Below, one piece after another: positions 32,351 to 41,088 of a DNA stretch of 64,000 bases (positions are counted from its first letter, which is position 1; each line of letters starts with the position of its first letter). Made by a program: the position numbers and the translations under genes. The stretch spans positions 1,736,001-1,800,000 of the forward strand of contig NZ_CP084528.1 in assembly GCF_020410745.1 (NCBI RefSeq), given 5' to 3'. The notes beneath the pieces are model-generated. The model searched no databases, had not been told where the DNA came from, and saw only the letters and a list, made by a program, of their open reading frames with translations. This DNA comes from Kaistella polysaccharea (GTDB lineage Bacteria; Bacteroidota; Bacteroidia; Flavobacteriales; Weeksellaceae).

Positions 32351-32997
32351 TACTCCAAATTTTTGCGATTTACCGCTTCTACATCAATGGTGGTAGCAGG
32401 TTGTTTTCCTCTAAATCCTTGCACTTTTCGCCAGAGTTTGCGCCCCAAGACGATGACCACTATGATTAAAAGTATGGTTGCAATAAAAGCAATTACAGGC
32501 GCTGCCATCGCGAGAAAAGACATTACTCCGGCACCTGCAGTTTCAGTAGTTGCAACAACAGAATTTCCCAAACCTCCTGTAGTCGCGGTAGAAGCGACAC
32601 GTGTTCCCGCAAAACCAGAACTTATGGCCGCCGCTGTACCGCCGCCCGCAATTAGCGCTAAAGCCCACTGAGGAAAAGTTCCCATATCGGCAAACTGACT
32701 TGCAAACATGACAGATCCTGCAATGGTTGCCAAAGGAACCGACATGGTATCTAAAATATGATCGACGAAAGGAATATAATAAGCCAAAATTTCAACCACT
32801 GTCGCAATCGCGGTCGTAATTAAAACAGGAAGTCCTGCAAGCCACTGGAAACTGTCATTCACGGGAATCCAGCCCATGTAAGATGCGAGGCTTACCGCAA
32901 ACATGGGTAAAAAAACACGGAAACCTGTTGCAGCCGCTAATCCAATGCCCATAAAAGCACTAAGGACGTAAGGTAAGTAGGGAATATTATCAAACAT
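32350..32997 (-). CDS. DUF4126-family membrane protein
   Basis: A 215-residue inner-membrane protein of the DUF4126 family. It starts with a helix holding GIGLAAATGFRVFLPMF. Mid-protein helices include YIPFVDHILDTMSVPLATIAG, and there are Ala/Gly-rich stretches. A final helix (LLIIVVIVLGRKLW) leads into a basic tail. The function is unknown; transporter or channel-like roles have been suggested only from topology. Single-gene unit. Confidence 0.85.
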   Translation of the reverse strand: MFDNIPYLPYVLSAFMGIGLAAATGFRVFLPMFAVSLASYMGWIPVNDSFQWLAGLPVLITTAIATVVEILAYYIPFVDHILDTMSVPLATIAGSVMFASQFADMGTFPQWALALIAGGGTAAAISSGFAGTRVASTATTGGLGNSVVATTETAGAGVMSFLAMAAPVIAFIATILLIIVVIVLGRKLWRKVQGFRGKQPATTIDVEAVNRKNLE

Positions 32998-33057
32998 TGC
33001 GGTAAATTTTTAAATTATGGTAATCAAATTTACAAAAACGGATGATTGCCGCTCAAA

Positions 33058-33438
33058 TTATTTTTGGGTGGCGCACAGCTTTAAAAAATTTTCTTCCAGC
33101 GTTTTGAAATCTGACGGTTTTTTAGGAGAAACCCAGAAAATCATTGACAACGAGTTGGTCCCAAATTTCGCTACAAATTCGTCTTTATTTAACCGGTAGC
33201 TTTCCCGTAATAATCTCTTCACCCTATTACGATCTACCGCTTTTTTAAAATATCTTTTGGAAACCGAAACGCCTACTTTTTGTATACCGTAGAAAAAACC
33301 TTCCTGAGGTTTTTGATCTAAATTCAAGGTAATAATTCGCAAATTATCACAAGTCTTCCACTTTCCTTTTGCAAAGAGAAGATCAATTTCTTTTTTCTGC
33401 TTTAATTTTTGTTCCGTAGGAAAGGTATAATCACTCAT
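33058..33438 (-). CDS. rnpA: Ribonuclease P protein component
   Basis: A 126-residue basic protein that binds the RNase P RNA and the 5' leader of pre-tRNAs. The RNR signature KKAVDRNRVKRLLRESYRLN is present, with the preceding VGVSVSKRYF strand. The usual partner gene rpmH is absent here. Instead it ends an overlapping tatD-tcdA-rnpA run (8-base overlap with tcdA), a layout linking three tRNA/DNA-processing functions. RNase P RNA is not in the window. Confidence 0.95.
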   Translation of the reverse strand: MSDYTFPTEQKLKQKKEIDLLFAKGKWKTCDNLRIITLNLDQKPQEGFFYGIQKVGVSVSKRYFKKAVDRNRVKRLLRESYRLNKDEFVAKFGTNSLSMIFWVSPKKPSDFKTLEENFLKLCATQK

Positions 33439-34159
33439 CTTTTCTGATTAAATAATTAATAACTTCTGCCGCGGCATAAAGTCCGAAAAGAGCTGGTATA
33501 TAACTAATCGTACCGTAAAAAGATCTTTTGTAGTTTGCCCCGTCCGTTAACTTCAAGCTGTCTTCATCTTGAATTTCAGAGGAGAAAACGCAGCGTACTC
33601 CTTTATCAATATTTTCTTTTTTCAGGCGTTTTCTCACCTGTTTGGCTAAGTGGCAATTTTGTGTCTTGTGAATGTCCCGTACCAAAACTTTGGCCGGATC
33701 CAATTTTCCACCCGCGCCCATACAACTTACGATTTTGACTTTTTTTCTGCGTGCACTTTTTATTAAAGTTACTTTCGGCGAAACACTATCAATACAATCT
33801 AAAACATAATCGAAATGCTGATCATCAAAAATCGTTTCCATGTCTTCAGGATTGAGAAATTGATTCTGCTTCGTGAGAATTAGGTCTGGATTTATATCCA
33901 AAAGGCGCTCCGCCACTACGTCAACTTTAGACTTTCCAATAGTAGAAATCAGCGCTGGAAGCTGCCTGTTAATATTCGTAAGATCTACGTGATCACCATC
34001 TACAATAGTCATTTTCCCAACGCCTACTCTGGCTAAAAATTCCGCGGCAAATGAACCTACACCACCCAAGCCAACAACGAGAAGGTTAGCGTTCTTCAAC
34101 TTTTCTATGCCTACTTCATTAATGAGGAGTTCTGTTCTTTCAAGCCAGTCTTTTTTCAT
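33431..34159 (-). CDS. tcdA: tRNA threonylcarbamoyladenosine dehydratase (TcdA/YgdL)
   Basis: A 242-residue E1-like (ThiF/MoeB-fold) enzyme that cyclises t6A37 to ct6A in tRNA. The nucleotide loop is VVGLGGVGSFAAEFLARVG. The DGDHVDLTNINRQ motif binds ATP-Mg. DCIDSVSPKVTLI and the later SCMGAGGKLDP complete the family pattern. TcdA is separated from ThiF/MoeB by lacking the Cys zinc motif. It overlaps tatD by 4 bases and rnpA by 8. Confidence 0.93.
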   Translation of the reverse strand: MKKDWLERTELLINEVGIEKLKNANLLVVGLGGVGSFAAEFLARVGVGKMTIVDGDHVDLTNINRQLPALISTIGKSKVDVVAERLLDINPDLILTKQNQFLNPEDMETIFDDQHFDYVLDCIDSVSPKVTLIKSARRKKVKIVSCMGAGGKLDPAKVLVRDIHKTQNCHLAKQVRKRLKKENIDKGVRCVFSSEIQDEDSLKLTDGANYKRSFYGTISYIPALFGLYAAAEVINYLIRKDE

Positions 34160-34791
34160 AAAATTTCAGAAATATTAAAGATTTTAAGATTTTGGTGAAT
34201 CTGATTATTGAATTCCTCTAAGGATATGTTTTTAATTTCAGCTATTTTTGAATAAAGCAATTCAATATCAAAAGTCGCAGAATCGGTTTCCAGAAACATT
34301 TTTTCAAGAGGAAAATCCTTCACAAACTGCTGCAAATTTACATCATGCAAAACTGATTTGCCAAAACTTAGATAAAAATCGTGTTTAAGCAACTCAATAC
34401 CGACAGTTTTCTTTTTGTTAAAACCATGTACAATTACAGGAACTTCGATTTTCTTTCTGATTGCTATCAATTGTGAAAACCTTCGAACACAATGTATAAT
34501 TAAAGGTTTGCGCAGTTTATTTGCGAGGTGGATTTGGCGTTCAAATACGATTCGCTGAATTATTTCCGGAACTTTAACCAAACCATCTAAACCACATTCT
34601 CCTATGCCTAGGCAATTTTCACGTTGCGCCATTTCCTCAACCCATTTCCAATATTCTTCAGAAATACCTTCAGCTAAAGCAGGATGAATACCTACGGAAA
34701 AATAACTATCCGGTAGCGGTTCCCCAAAATTTAGATTATAAATACCGCAAATTTTCTGCGAATGATGGTGGTGAAGATCGAAAAATTCCAT
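34156..34791 (-). CDS. TatD-family metal-dependent hydrolase (short form)
   Basis: A 211-residue TIM-barrel nuclease-like hydrolase. Metal ligands come from the N-terminal FDLHHHHSQ, from GECGLDG (Glu), from LIIHCVRRF and IVHGFN (His residues), and from LETDSA near the C-terminus. The family has DNase and D-aminoacyl-tRNA deacylase-type members. At 211 residues it is shorter than E. coli TatD (260). The ATG at 34791 is preferred to a TTG two codons upstream. First gene of the tatD-tcdA-rnpA operon. Confidence 0.88.
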   Translation of the reverse strand: MEFFDLHHHHSQKICGIYNLNFGEPLPDSYFSVGIHPALAEGISEEYWKWVEEMAQRENCLGIGECGLDGLVKVPEIIQRIVFERQIHLANKLRKPLIIHCVRRFSQLIAIRKKIEVPVIVHGFNKKKTVGIELLKHDFYLSFGKSVLHDVNLQQFVKDFPLEKMFLETDSATFDIELLYSKIAEIKNISLEEFNNQIHQNLKIFNISEIL

Positions 34792-34873
34792 GACCAAAAA
34801 TACCTAAATTCACTGCTATAACGTTAAACATTTGTTTTAAAAATTCCTTAACTTTACTCAAAACTACACACGG

Positions 34874-35500
34874 ATGAAAAAAAAATTTACTGATAAACAA
34901 ATCCATATTCTGAACGTTGCCGAAAAACTTATTGCAAAAAAAGGGTTTGAGGGAACTTCTGTACGGGATATTTCAACAGGCGCGAATATCAATGTCGCCA
35001 TGATTTCTTATTATTTCGGGTCTAAAGAGAAAATGATGTCTTATCTCTACCGCTATCGGGTACAGAAAACACGTGAAAGTTTTGCAGAATTTGCAGAAAT
35101 AATTCGTGATGGAAAACCTGAAATGCAGATGAAAGAACTCATTAAATATGTTACCAACCAACTTTTTAAATTCAATTATTTTCACGGATTTGTAACGCAG
35201 GAACTTCGTCATACCGAGCACTTGAAAGATGATTTGTTGGAATTTTATAATACATTCACGTCGAAAATTGATAGTGTAATCAAAAAAGGAGTGACAACTG
35301 GTGTTTTTACCAATGCGCCAAAACCTGAGGATATTTTGACATTAATTGTGGGCTCCTCTTTATTCGTCATCAGAAATAAAAATTTCTACGAGATTTACGT
35401 TCCGGGAAAAGAACAAAATTACTTGGAAGATGCGGAAAAAAAGGTGATGGCGAATCTATTGGTTACTATTTTTTCCCTTTTAGGCTACCAAACTGATTAA
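34874..35500 (+). CDS. TetR/AcrR-family transcriptional regulator
   Basis: A 208-residue one-component regulator. The N-terminal helix-turn-helix spans about residues 8-55 (EGTSVRDISTGANINVAMISYYFGSKEKM, very close to the family consensus). The C-terminal ligand domain is not assignable. It lies upstream of bamD, divergent from tatD; the gap to bamD is 106 bases and holds a promoter box, so it is not simply part of the bamD operon. Targets unknown. Confidence 0.92.
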   Translation: MKKKFTDKQIHILNVAEKLIAKKGFEGTSVRDISTGANINVAMISYYFGSKEKMMSYLYRYRVQKTRESFAEFAEIIRDGKPEMQMKELIKYVTNQLFKFNYFHGFVTQELRHTEHLKDDLLEFYNTFTSKIDSVIKKGVTTGVFTNAPKPEDILTLIVGSSLFVIRNKNFYEIYVPGKEQNYLEDAEKKVMANLLVTIFSLLGYQTD

Positions 35501-35548
35501 TTAAATAGTTAAAATATCACAAAAAAAAATCTATTGACAAAAAAGTTA

Positions 35549-35556
35549 TATTTTTG
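35549..35556 (+). promoter_or_regulatory. Predicted -7 box of bamD
   Basis: TATTTTTG matches TAnnTTTG, 50 bases before the bamD start. A TTGAC lies 12 bases upstream, a shorter spacing than usual. Confidence 0.5.
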
Positions 35557-35606
35557 CACACTGAACCGCAGAAATTAGAACAAATAGTTTCTGCTATATT
35601 TTATTT

Positions 35607-36581
35607 ATGAAAAAATACTTGATCATATTTCTCGCCTTCTTCGCGTTATCAGCCTGTAATAAACAACAGGAAATGGCCCTAAAAAGTGCAGATAAAGATT
35701 ATATTCTGAAAGTTGCTAATGAAAACTTTGAAAACAAAAAGTGGACAGATGCACTTGCGCTCTACGAAAGACTTTCAAACCTTGTTGCGGGAACCGATGA
35801 CGCGCCGAATGTAGTTTACAATTCTGCATATGCGAATTACTACGACAAAAATTACAAGTTAGCAGGTCATCAGTTTAAAAACTTTGCGGTAACATTCCCG
35901 CAGGATAAACGGGCAGAAGACGCTTCGTATATGTCGGCACTTTGTTACTATGAAGGAAGTATGGATTACAATCTGGATCAGACCAGTACAGAACTTGCCA
36001 TTAATGAAATGCAAAATTTCCTGAACAGTTATCCAAATTCAGAAAAATCTAAGAATATTAATGAACTCATTGATGAGCTCACGTATAAATTAGAGTTCAA
36101 AGCATATGAAAATGCAAGACAGTACTATAAAATGGCTGATTTTAAAGCTGCTAGTACGGCATTTGAAAATGTTTTAGGAGATTTCCCGAGCACAAAACTT
36201 CGGACTAAAATTTATGATTATATCTTAAGATCTAAATATGAACTTGCTGTAAATTCAATTTACGATTTGAAAAAAGACCGTTTGGAAGAAGCCACCACAT
36301 TCGCAAAGCAGGTAGAGCGCGAAATGCCAAATACCGAAATTTCTAAAACAGCGGTGGAATTGCGAAGCAAACTTCAGAAAGAAAAAGAAAACTTTGCAGA
36401 GGTTGAGAAAAAAGTAGAAGCCAGAAAAAAGGAAATGGCTGAAAAACAAAAAGAAGCTGAAGCGGAATTAAACGCGGAAAAAGACCAGCGCGATGCGGAG
36501 AAAAAAGCCCATAAGATGAAAAAAGACAGCGCAAATCTGGCAACACCAGCTCCAGCTGCAACTTTTAAAATCCAAAAGTAA
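35607..36581 (+). CDS. bamD: Outer membrane assembly lipoprotein BamD
   Basis: A 324-residue essential lipoprotein of the BAM complex that inserts barrel proteins in the outer membrane. The lipobox is ALSAC (Cys17). Tetratricopeptide-like repeats follow (ANENFENKKWTDALALYERL, AYANYYDKNYKLAGHQFKNF, YYKMADFKAASTAFENVL). The C-terminal 80 residues are a Lys/Glu-rich coiled coil longer than in proteobacterial BamD (about 245 residues in total). It starts the run bamD - omega - coaBC - DUF4835 - recN. Confidence 0.94.
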   Translation: MKKYLIIFLAFFALSACNKQQEMALKSADKDYILKVANENFENKKWTDALALYERLSNLVAGTDDAPNVVYNSAYANYYDKNYKLAGHQFKNFAVTFPQDKRAEDASYMSALCYYEGSMDYNLDQTSTELAINEMQNFLNSYPNSEKSKNINELIDELTYKLEFKAYENARQYYKMADFKAASTAFENVLGDFPSTKLRTKIYDYILRSKYELAVNSIYDLKKDRLEEATTFAKQVEREMPNTEISKTAVELRSKLQKEKENFAEVEKKVEARKKEMAEKQKEAEAELNAEKDQRDAEKKAHKMKKDSANLATPAPAATFKIQK

Positions 36582-36585
36582 TCCG

Positions 36586-36593
36586 TATATTTG
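36586..36593 (+). promoter_or_regulatory. Predicted -7 box of the omega subunit gene
   Basis: TATATTTG, an exact TAnnTTTG match, is preceded 19 bases upstream by a TTTT element and followed 29 bases on by the ATG. Confidence 0.55.
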
Positions 36594-36622
36594 CAAACTC
36601 TAAATATAACAATCAACTGAAA

Positions 36623-36946
36623 ATGAGTGTAAAAGATTCTAAAGCCGAATTAAGTACAATTACTTATGACCGAGATAAAATTGAAGAAAACGTAGGTTCT
36701 ATCTACGAAGCAATCGTAGTGATGGGTAAAAGAGCTGAGCAGATCAATGCTGAAATTCGCTCTGAATTACACAATAAACTAGACGAATTTGCAGTGCACA
36801 ATTCTACTCTAGAGGAAGTTTTCGAGAATAAAGAACAGATAGAAATATCTAAACATTATGAAAAACTACCAAAACCAACATCTATAGCGATTAGAGAATG
36901 GTTAGATGACGAAATCTACTACAGAAAAACTGAAGAAAGAAATTAA
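36623..36946 (+). CDS. RNA polymerase omega subunit (Rpb6-like)
   Basis: A 107-residue protein of the Bacteroidota omega/Rpb6 type, which stabilises the beta' subunit. The match is to the region NVGSIYEAIVVMGKRAEQINAEIRSEL, the same position as the omega core helix KRARQL in E. coli RpoZ. It is always found between bamD and coaBC in the flavobacterial genomes I recall. A hairpin follows directly. Confidence 0.85.
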   Translation: MSVKDSKAELSTITYDRDKIEENVGSIYEAIVVMGKRAEQINAEIRSELHNKLDEFAVHNSTLEEVFENKEQIEISKHYEKLPKPTSIAIREWLDDEIYYRKTEERN

Positions 36947-36968
36947 TTATTTATTCCTTAATTATTAT

Positions 36969-37004
36969 AAAGTCACAGACCATTTCGGTTTTGTGGCTTT
37001 TTTG
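36969..37004 (+). terminator. Intrinsic terminator after omega gene
   Basis: AAAGTCACA.GACC / GGTT.TGTGGCTTT pairs with wobble positions around a short loop, and a T run follows. Confidence 0.65.
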
Positions 37005-37083
37005 TTATTATTCATAAGTTGCTCTCCCTAAATTAAGTTTAGCAAAATTTAAGTAAATTCGTTTCACCTTAAAAAATCTGGTC

Positions 37084-38280
37084 ATGACACTTCAGGGCAA
37101 AAATATTCTCATTTGTATTTCCGGCGGTATTGCTGCCTACAAAATAACTTATCTCATTCGGGATTTTATTAAAAAAGGTGCCGAAGTTCAGGTATTAATG
37201 ACTCCTTCAGCCGAGCACTTTGTATCTAAGCTCACCCTTTCAACCCTTTCGAAAAAACCAGTTTACAGCGATTTTTATTCTGATAACGGCACGTGGAATA
37301 ATCATGTGGAACTGGCACTGTGGGCAGATGTAATTCTTATGGCACCTTGTACGGCAAATACGTTGGCAAAAATGGTAAATGGAATGTGTGACAATTTAGT
37401 TTTAGCCACTTACATGTCAGCGAAATGCCCGGTTTTCATTTCTCCGGCCATGGATTTGGATATGTATCAACATCCTTCAACTACGCAAAATTTAGAATTA
37501 GCAGAAGATTTTGGTCATCAGCTCATTCCCGCAGAATTTGGAGAACTGGCAAGTGGCTTATCTGGACAGGGCCGAATGGCGGAACCTGAAACCATCTCCA
37601 AAATTATAGAAGAATTCTTTAGTTCTAATAAAACCTTAACAGGAAAAACAGTTTTAATCACTGCAGGTCCAACCTACGAAGCGATAGATCCTGTGCGCTT
37701 TATTGGAAATCATTCCTCCGGAAAAATGGGTTTTGCAATCGCAGAAGAAGCCGCAAATCGCGGCGCAAAAGTAATCTTGATTTCAGGGCCAAGTGCAGAA
37801 ATAGCGAAGCATCAAAATATAGAAATTCATCGGGTAACTTCGGCAAAAGAAATGTTTACCAAAGTTTTTGATTATTATGACAGTGTTGATATCGCGATTG
37901 CAAGCGCTGCAGTTGCGGATTATGCACCAAAAGAAATTGCTCAAGAAAAAATAAAGAAGAATGACGATTCATTAACGATTGAACTGGTGAAAAATCCGGA
38001 CATTTTAAAGACAATGGGAGAACGCAAAAAAAAGCAATTTCTTGTCGGTTTTGCTTTAGAAACTCAAAATGAAGAGGAAAACGCAAAAGGCAAACTGGCG
38101 AAAAAAAACCTGGATATGATTGTGCTTAACTCTTTGCGGGACGACGGCGCAGGTTTTAAAGGCGCAACCAATAAGATAAAAATTTTAACGCGAGATTCTT
38201 TAACCGACTATTCGTTAAAATCAAAAAAAGAAGTAGCCAAAGACCTTCTTAATTTCGTGGAAGAACAGATGTTGAAATAA
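37084..38280 (+). CDS. coaBC: Bifunctional CoaBC (phosphopantothenoylcysteine decarboxylase/synthetase)
   Basis: A 398-residue two-domain enzyme in coenzyme A synthesis. The N-terminal FMN domain (CoaC) has ICISGGIAAYK, NHVELALWADVILMAPCTANT with the catalytic His, and PAMDLDMY in place of the usual PAMNxxMW. The C-terminal domain (CoaB) begins TVLITAGPTYEAIDPVRFIGN and carries SSGKMGFAIAEEA. The Asn-to-Asp change in the CoaC motif is seen in the DNA; I believe it is common in Bacteroidota. Confidence 0.95.
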   Translation: MTLQGKNILICISGGIAAYKITYLIRDFIKKGAEVQVLMTPSAEHFVSKLTLSTLSKKPVYSDFYSDNGTWNNHVELALWADVILMAPCTANTLAKMVNGMCDNLVLATYMSAKCPVFISPAMDLDMYQHPSTTQNLELAEDFGHQLIPAEFGELASGLSGQGRMAEPETISKIIEEFFSSNKTLTGKTVLITAGPTYEAIDPVRFIGNHSSGKMGFAIAEEAANRGAKVILISGPSAEIAKHQNIEIHRVTSAKEMFTKVFDYYDSVDIAIASAAVADYAPKEIAQEKIKKNDDSLTIELVKNPDILKTMGERKKKQFLVGFALETQNEEENAKGKLAKKNLDMIVLNSLRDDGAGFKGATNKIKILTRDSLTDYSLKSKKEVAKDLLNFVEEQMLK

Positions 38281-38317
38281 TATCCCTAAATTTCCGTTTT
38301 CAAATTTTACGCATCCA

Positions 38318-39223
38318 ATGAAGAAATTTTATACGATATTCCTCCTTTTTCTCATTTTTCAGCTGAGTTTTTCACAGGAACTTCTTGCCAACGTTCAGGT
38401 GAATGCGCAGCAAATTGCGGGCAGTAATACTCAGGTTTACAAAACACTAGAAAAAAACCTACGGGATTTTATCAACAATACCAGCTGGACAGGAAAAAAG
38501 CTGCAAAATTTTGAAAAGATAAAATGTAATTTTTCGATCATTATCAATGAACGTGCTGGAAGCAGTAATTTTAAAGGAAGCATTGTTATTCAGGCTGTTC
38601 GTCCAGTTTTTAACACCACTTACGAAACGCCGCTTTTAAATTTAAATGACACCAACTTTGGTTTTGATTATACTGAAAATGAAAATCTAATTTTTAATGA
38701 AAGGCAGTTTTCTGGAAAAAACCTCATTGATGTCGTCAGCTTTTATGTGTATACGGTTCTGGGTTATGATGGCGACAGTTTTCGTGCTCAGGGTGGCCAG
38801 GAATGGTTTGAAAAAGCCCAGAAGATTTCTAATAATTCACAGAATCAAAACTTTGCGGGTTGGTCTTTACTCGAAGGTCCGCGAACCCGCGCTTCACTTA
38901 TTGACAATATGCTGAAACCTGAACAAAACACTTTACGAAACGTATATTACACCTATCACCGCGCCGGTTTAGATAACTTAGGAAAACAGGATCAGACTTC
39001 CGGAAAACGAATTATTGCCGAATCTTTACTTCAGTTAAAAGCGTACGAAAATAACTTTCAGATGAATTATCCGGTGAGCATATTCCTCGATACCAAAACG
39101 CAAGAAATTTTCGATGTTTTCGATAGTGGAAATAATGCAGGTATAAATATGGCCGATTTAAAGGCACTTCTCACCACTTTGTCGCCGAAAGATATTGACT
39201 CCAAATGGAATAAGTGGAAATAA
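38318..39223 (+). CDS. DUF4835-family exported protein (PorD-like)
   Basis: A 301-residue exported protein with a signal peptide (LIFQLSFSQ, cleavage after about residue 19). The DUF4835 signature is clear: NVQVNAQQIAGSNTQVYKTL, FAFDYTEN-like NFGFDYTEN, and HRAGLDNLGKQ. The family is Bacteroidota-specific and has been annotated as a type IX secretion component (PorD); that is a family label, not shown here. It sits between coaBC and recN, a conserved position. Confidence 0.9.
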   Translation: MKKFYTIFLLFLIFQLSFSQELLANVQVNAQQIAGSNTQVYKTLEKNLRDFINNTSWTGKKLQNFEKIKCNFSIIINERAGSSNFKGSIVIQAVRPVFNTTYETPLLNLNDTNFGFDYTENENLIFNERQFSGKNLIDVVSFYVYTVLGYDGDSFRAQGGQEWFEKAQKISNNSQNQNFAGWSLLEGPRTRASLIDNMLKPEQNTLRNVYYTYHRAGLDNLGKQDQTSGKRIIAESLLQLKAYENNFQMNYPVSIFLDTKTQEIFDVFDSGNNAGINMADLKALLTTLSPKDIDSKWNKWK

Positions 39224-39337
39224 TTAATATTATTATCCATTATTGTACTGTTATTTTCTTAGTTAAACCAACATAGGGATGGCATTATTATAGCTTCCGC
39301 AACTCATTCTTCGTTTCATTATGTTTTTTTAAAGTCG

Positions 39338-39345
39338 TAAATTTG
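39338..39345 (+). promoter_or_regulatory. Predicted -7 box of recN
   Basis: TAAATTTG matches TAnnTTTG, 46 bases before the start. A TTTC element sits 20 bases upstream. Confidence 0.5.
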
Positions 39346-39391
39346 CAGACTGAAATTCAGACTTTAAATACACCCTTGTTTTTTTTAAAAT

Positions 39392-41041
39392 ATGCTATCA
39401 CGAATTTTCATTCAAAACTTCGCGCTTATTGATTCCCTTGAAATTACTTTAGACAAAGGTCTGCAGGTAATTACAGGAGAAACCGGTGCCGGAAAATCTA
39501 TTATTCTGGGTGCATTGCGTTTAATTTTGGGTGAAAGAGCAGATGCAAAATCTATTCAGAGTTCCGACATAAAAAGTATTGCTGAAGCTGAATTTATCGT
39601 TAACGAAAGTTTAAAAAATTTCTTTGAAGAAAATGACTTAGATTTTGAAAATAATACCGTCATTCGCCGGGAAATTTTGCCGACAGGAAAATCGCGTGCT
39701 TTTGTTAATGATGTTCCTGTAACTTTAGAAATACTAAAAAAACTATCCGAAAAACTCATCGATATTCACTCGCAGTTTGAAACATCGAATTTGTTTGAAG
39801 AAGAATATCAGTTTCGCATGATTGATGGACTTTCGAAAAATAAAGTCCTCCTATTCAATTATCAAAAGGAATTTATCTCCTACAAAAAATTGGTAAAAGA
39901 TCTGGAAACTGCAAAATTCAAACTCGCGGAAGGAAATAAAGAAAATGATTATAAAGTATTTTTATTGACTGAACTTAACGAAGTAAATCTGGATGAATTT
40001 GATTTGGAGGAAGTTCAAGATCAGTTAAGTAAGCAAGAAAATGCAGAAAGTATTGTGGAAAATCTTTCCTTAATTTTCACTAAAATGGATCAGGAGGAAA
40101 TCGGCGTTCTGGATTCTCTTTTAGACGTTAAAACGAAATTGGCTAAAGTGGCGTCTTTGTCTCACGAATACTCAAAACTTAATCAGCGGTTTGAGGAAAA
40201 TTTTGTAGAGTTTAAAGATTTACTCTTTGATCTTCAGAATGAGGCTGAAAAGATGGAAACCGATCCCGAAATTCTTTTTGAATTAAGTGCGCAGTTAAAT
40301 AAGATCAATTCTTTATTTTTAAAACACAAAGTAAACTCTGTAGAAGAACTCGTGGCGATTCGCGACCAGATTTTCGAAGAGCAAACAGGATTTGCTGATT
40401 TAGAAATTTTGATTTCTCAGCTTGAAGATGAAATTACAAAAAAGGAAATCCAACTTCAAAAATTAGCAGGTGAATTATCGACGAACCGAAAAAAGGCAAT
40501 TCCTAATTTCATTAAAAAAATTGAGAATCTTCTTCATCAGTTAGGTCTTGAAAAAGCTAAAATAGAAGTTCAACTAAACGATTTAGAAAACTTTACAAAT
40601 TACGGAAAAGAGAACATTCAGTTGTTATTTCAGGCAAATTCAGGATTCCCTTTGAAACCCATTCAAACTGCAATTTCAGGCGGAGAAAGATCTCGTGTGA
40701 TGCTTTCTATTAAAAAATTAATGGCAGAAAATGCAGAACTTCCCACTTTAATTCTAGATGAAATCGATACCGGCGTTTCCGGAAAAGTTGCTGAAGAAAT
40801 CGGAAATGTGATGAAGGAAATGGCTGAAAATATGCAACTCATCGTCATCACCCATCTTGCACAAGTTGCTGCAAAAGGAAACAATAATTATAAAGTCATC
40901 AAAAGGGAAATTTCGGGTAAAACGCAGTCAACGATCGTTCGACTCACCGAAGAAGAAAAGCTTCAGGAAATCGCGCAACTCCTTTCTGGTGCACAAATTA
41001 CGGATGCTGCTGTTTCTCAAGCCCGAGAATTGATGAAGTAA
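39392..41041 (+). CDS. recN: DNA repair protein RecN
   Basis: A 549-residue SMC-like ATPase for double-strand break repair. Walker A is GETGAGKS (29-36). A central coiled coil follows with many Glu/Lys/Leu heptads (about 150-370). The C-terminal head has the signature ISGGERSRVM and Walker B LILDEIDTGVSG, then LAQVAAKGNNNY. Length and order match E. coli RecN (553 residues). Confidence 0.96.
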   Translation: MLSRIFIQNFALIDSLEITLDKGLQVITGETGAGKSIILGALRLILGERADAKSIQSSDIKSIAEAEFIVNESLKNFFEENDLDFENNTVIRREILPTGKSRAFVNDVPVTLEILKKLSEKLIDIHSQFETSNLFEEEYQFRMIDGLSKNKVLLFNYQKEFISYKKLVKDLETAKFKLAEGNKENDYKVFLLTELNEVNLDEFDLEEVQDQLSKQENAESIVENLSLIFTKMDQEEIGVLDSLLDVKTKLAKVASLSHEYSKLNQRFEENFVEFKDLLFDLQNEAEKMETDPEILFELSAQLNKINSLFLKHKVNSVEELVAIRDQIFEEQTGFADLEILISQLEDEITKKEIQLQKLAGELSTNRKKAIPNFIKKIENLLHQLGLEKAKIEVQLNDLENFTNYGKENIQLLFQANSGFPLKPIQTAISGGERSRVMLSIKKLMAENAELPTLILDEIDTGVSGKVAEEIGNVMKEMAENMQLIVITHLAQVAAKGNNNYKVIKREISGKTQSTIVRLTEEEKLQEIAQLLSGAQITDAAVSQARELMK

Positions 41042-41088
41042 ACTGTAACAAAACACGGTCTTTGCTCACTTATATGTAAACGACCGCC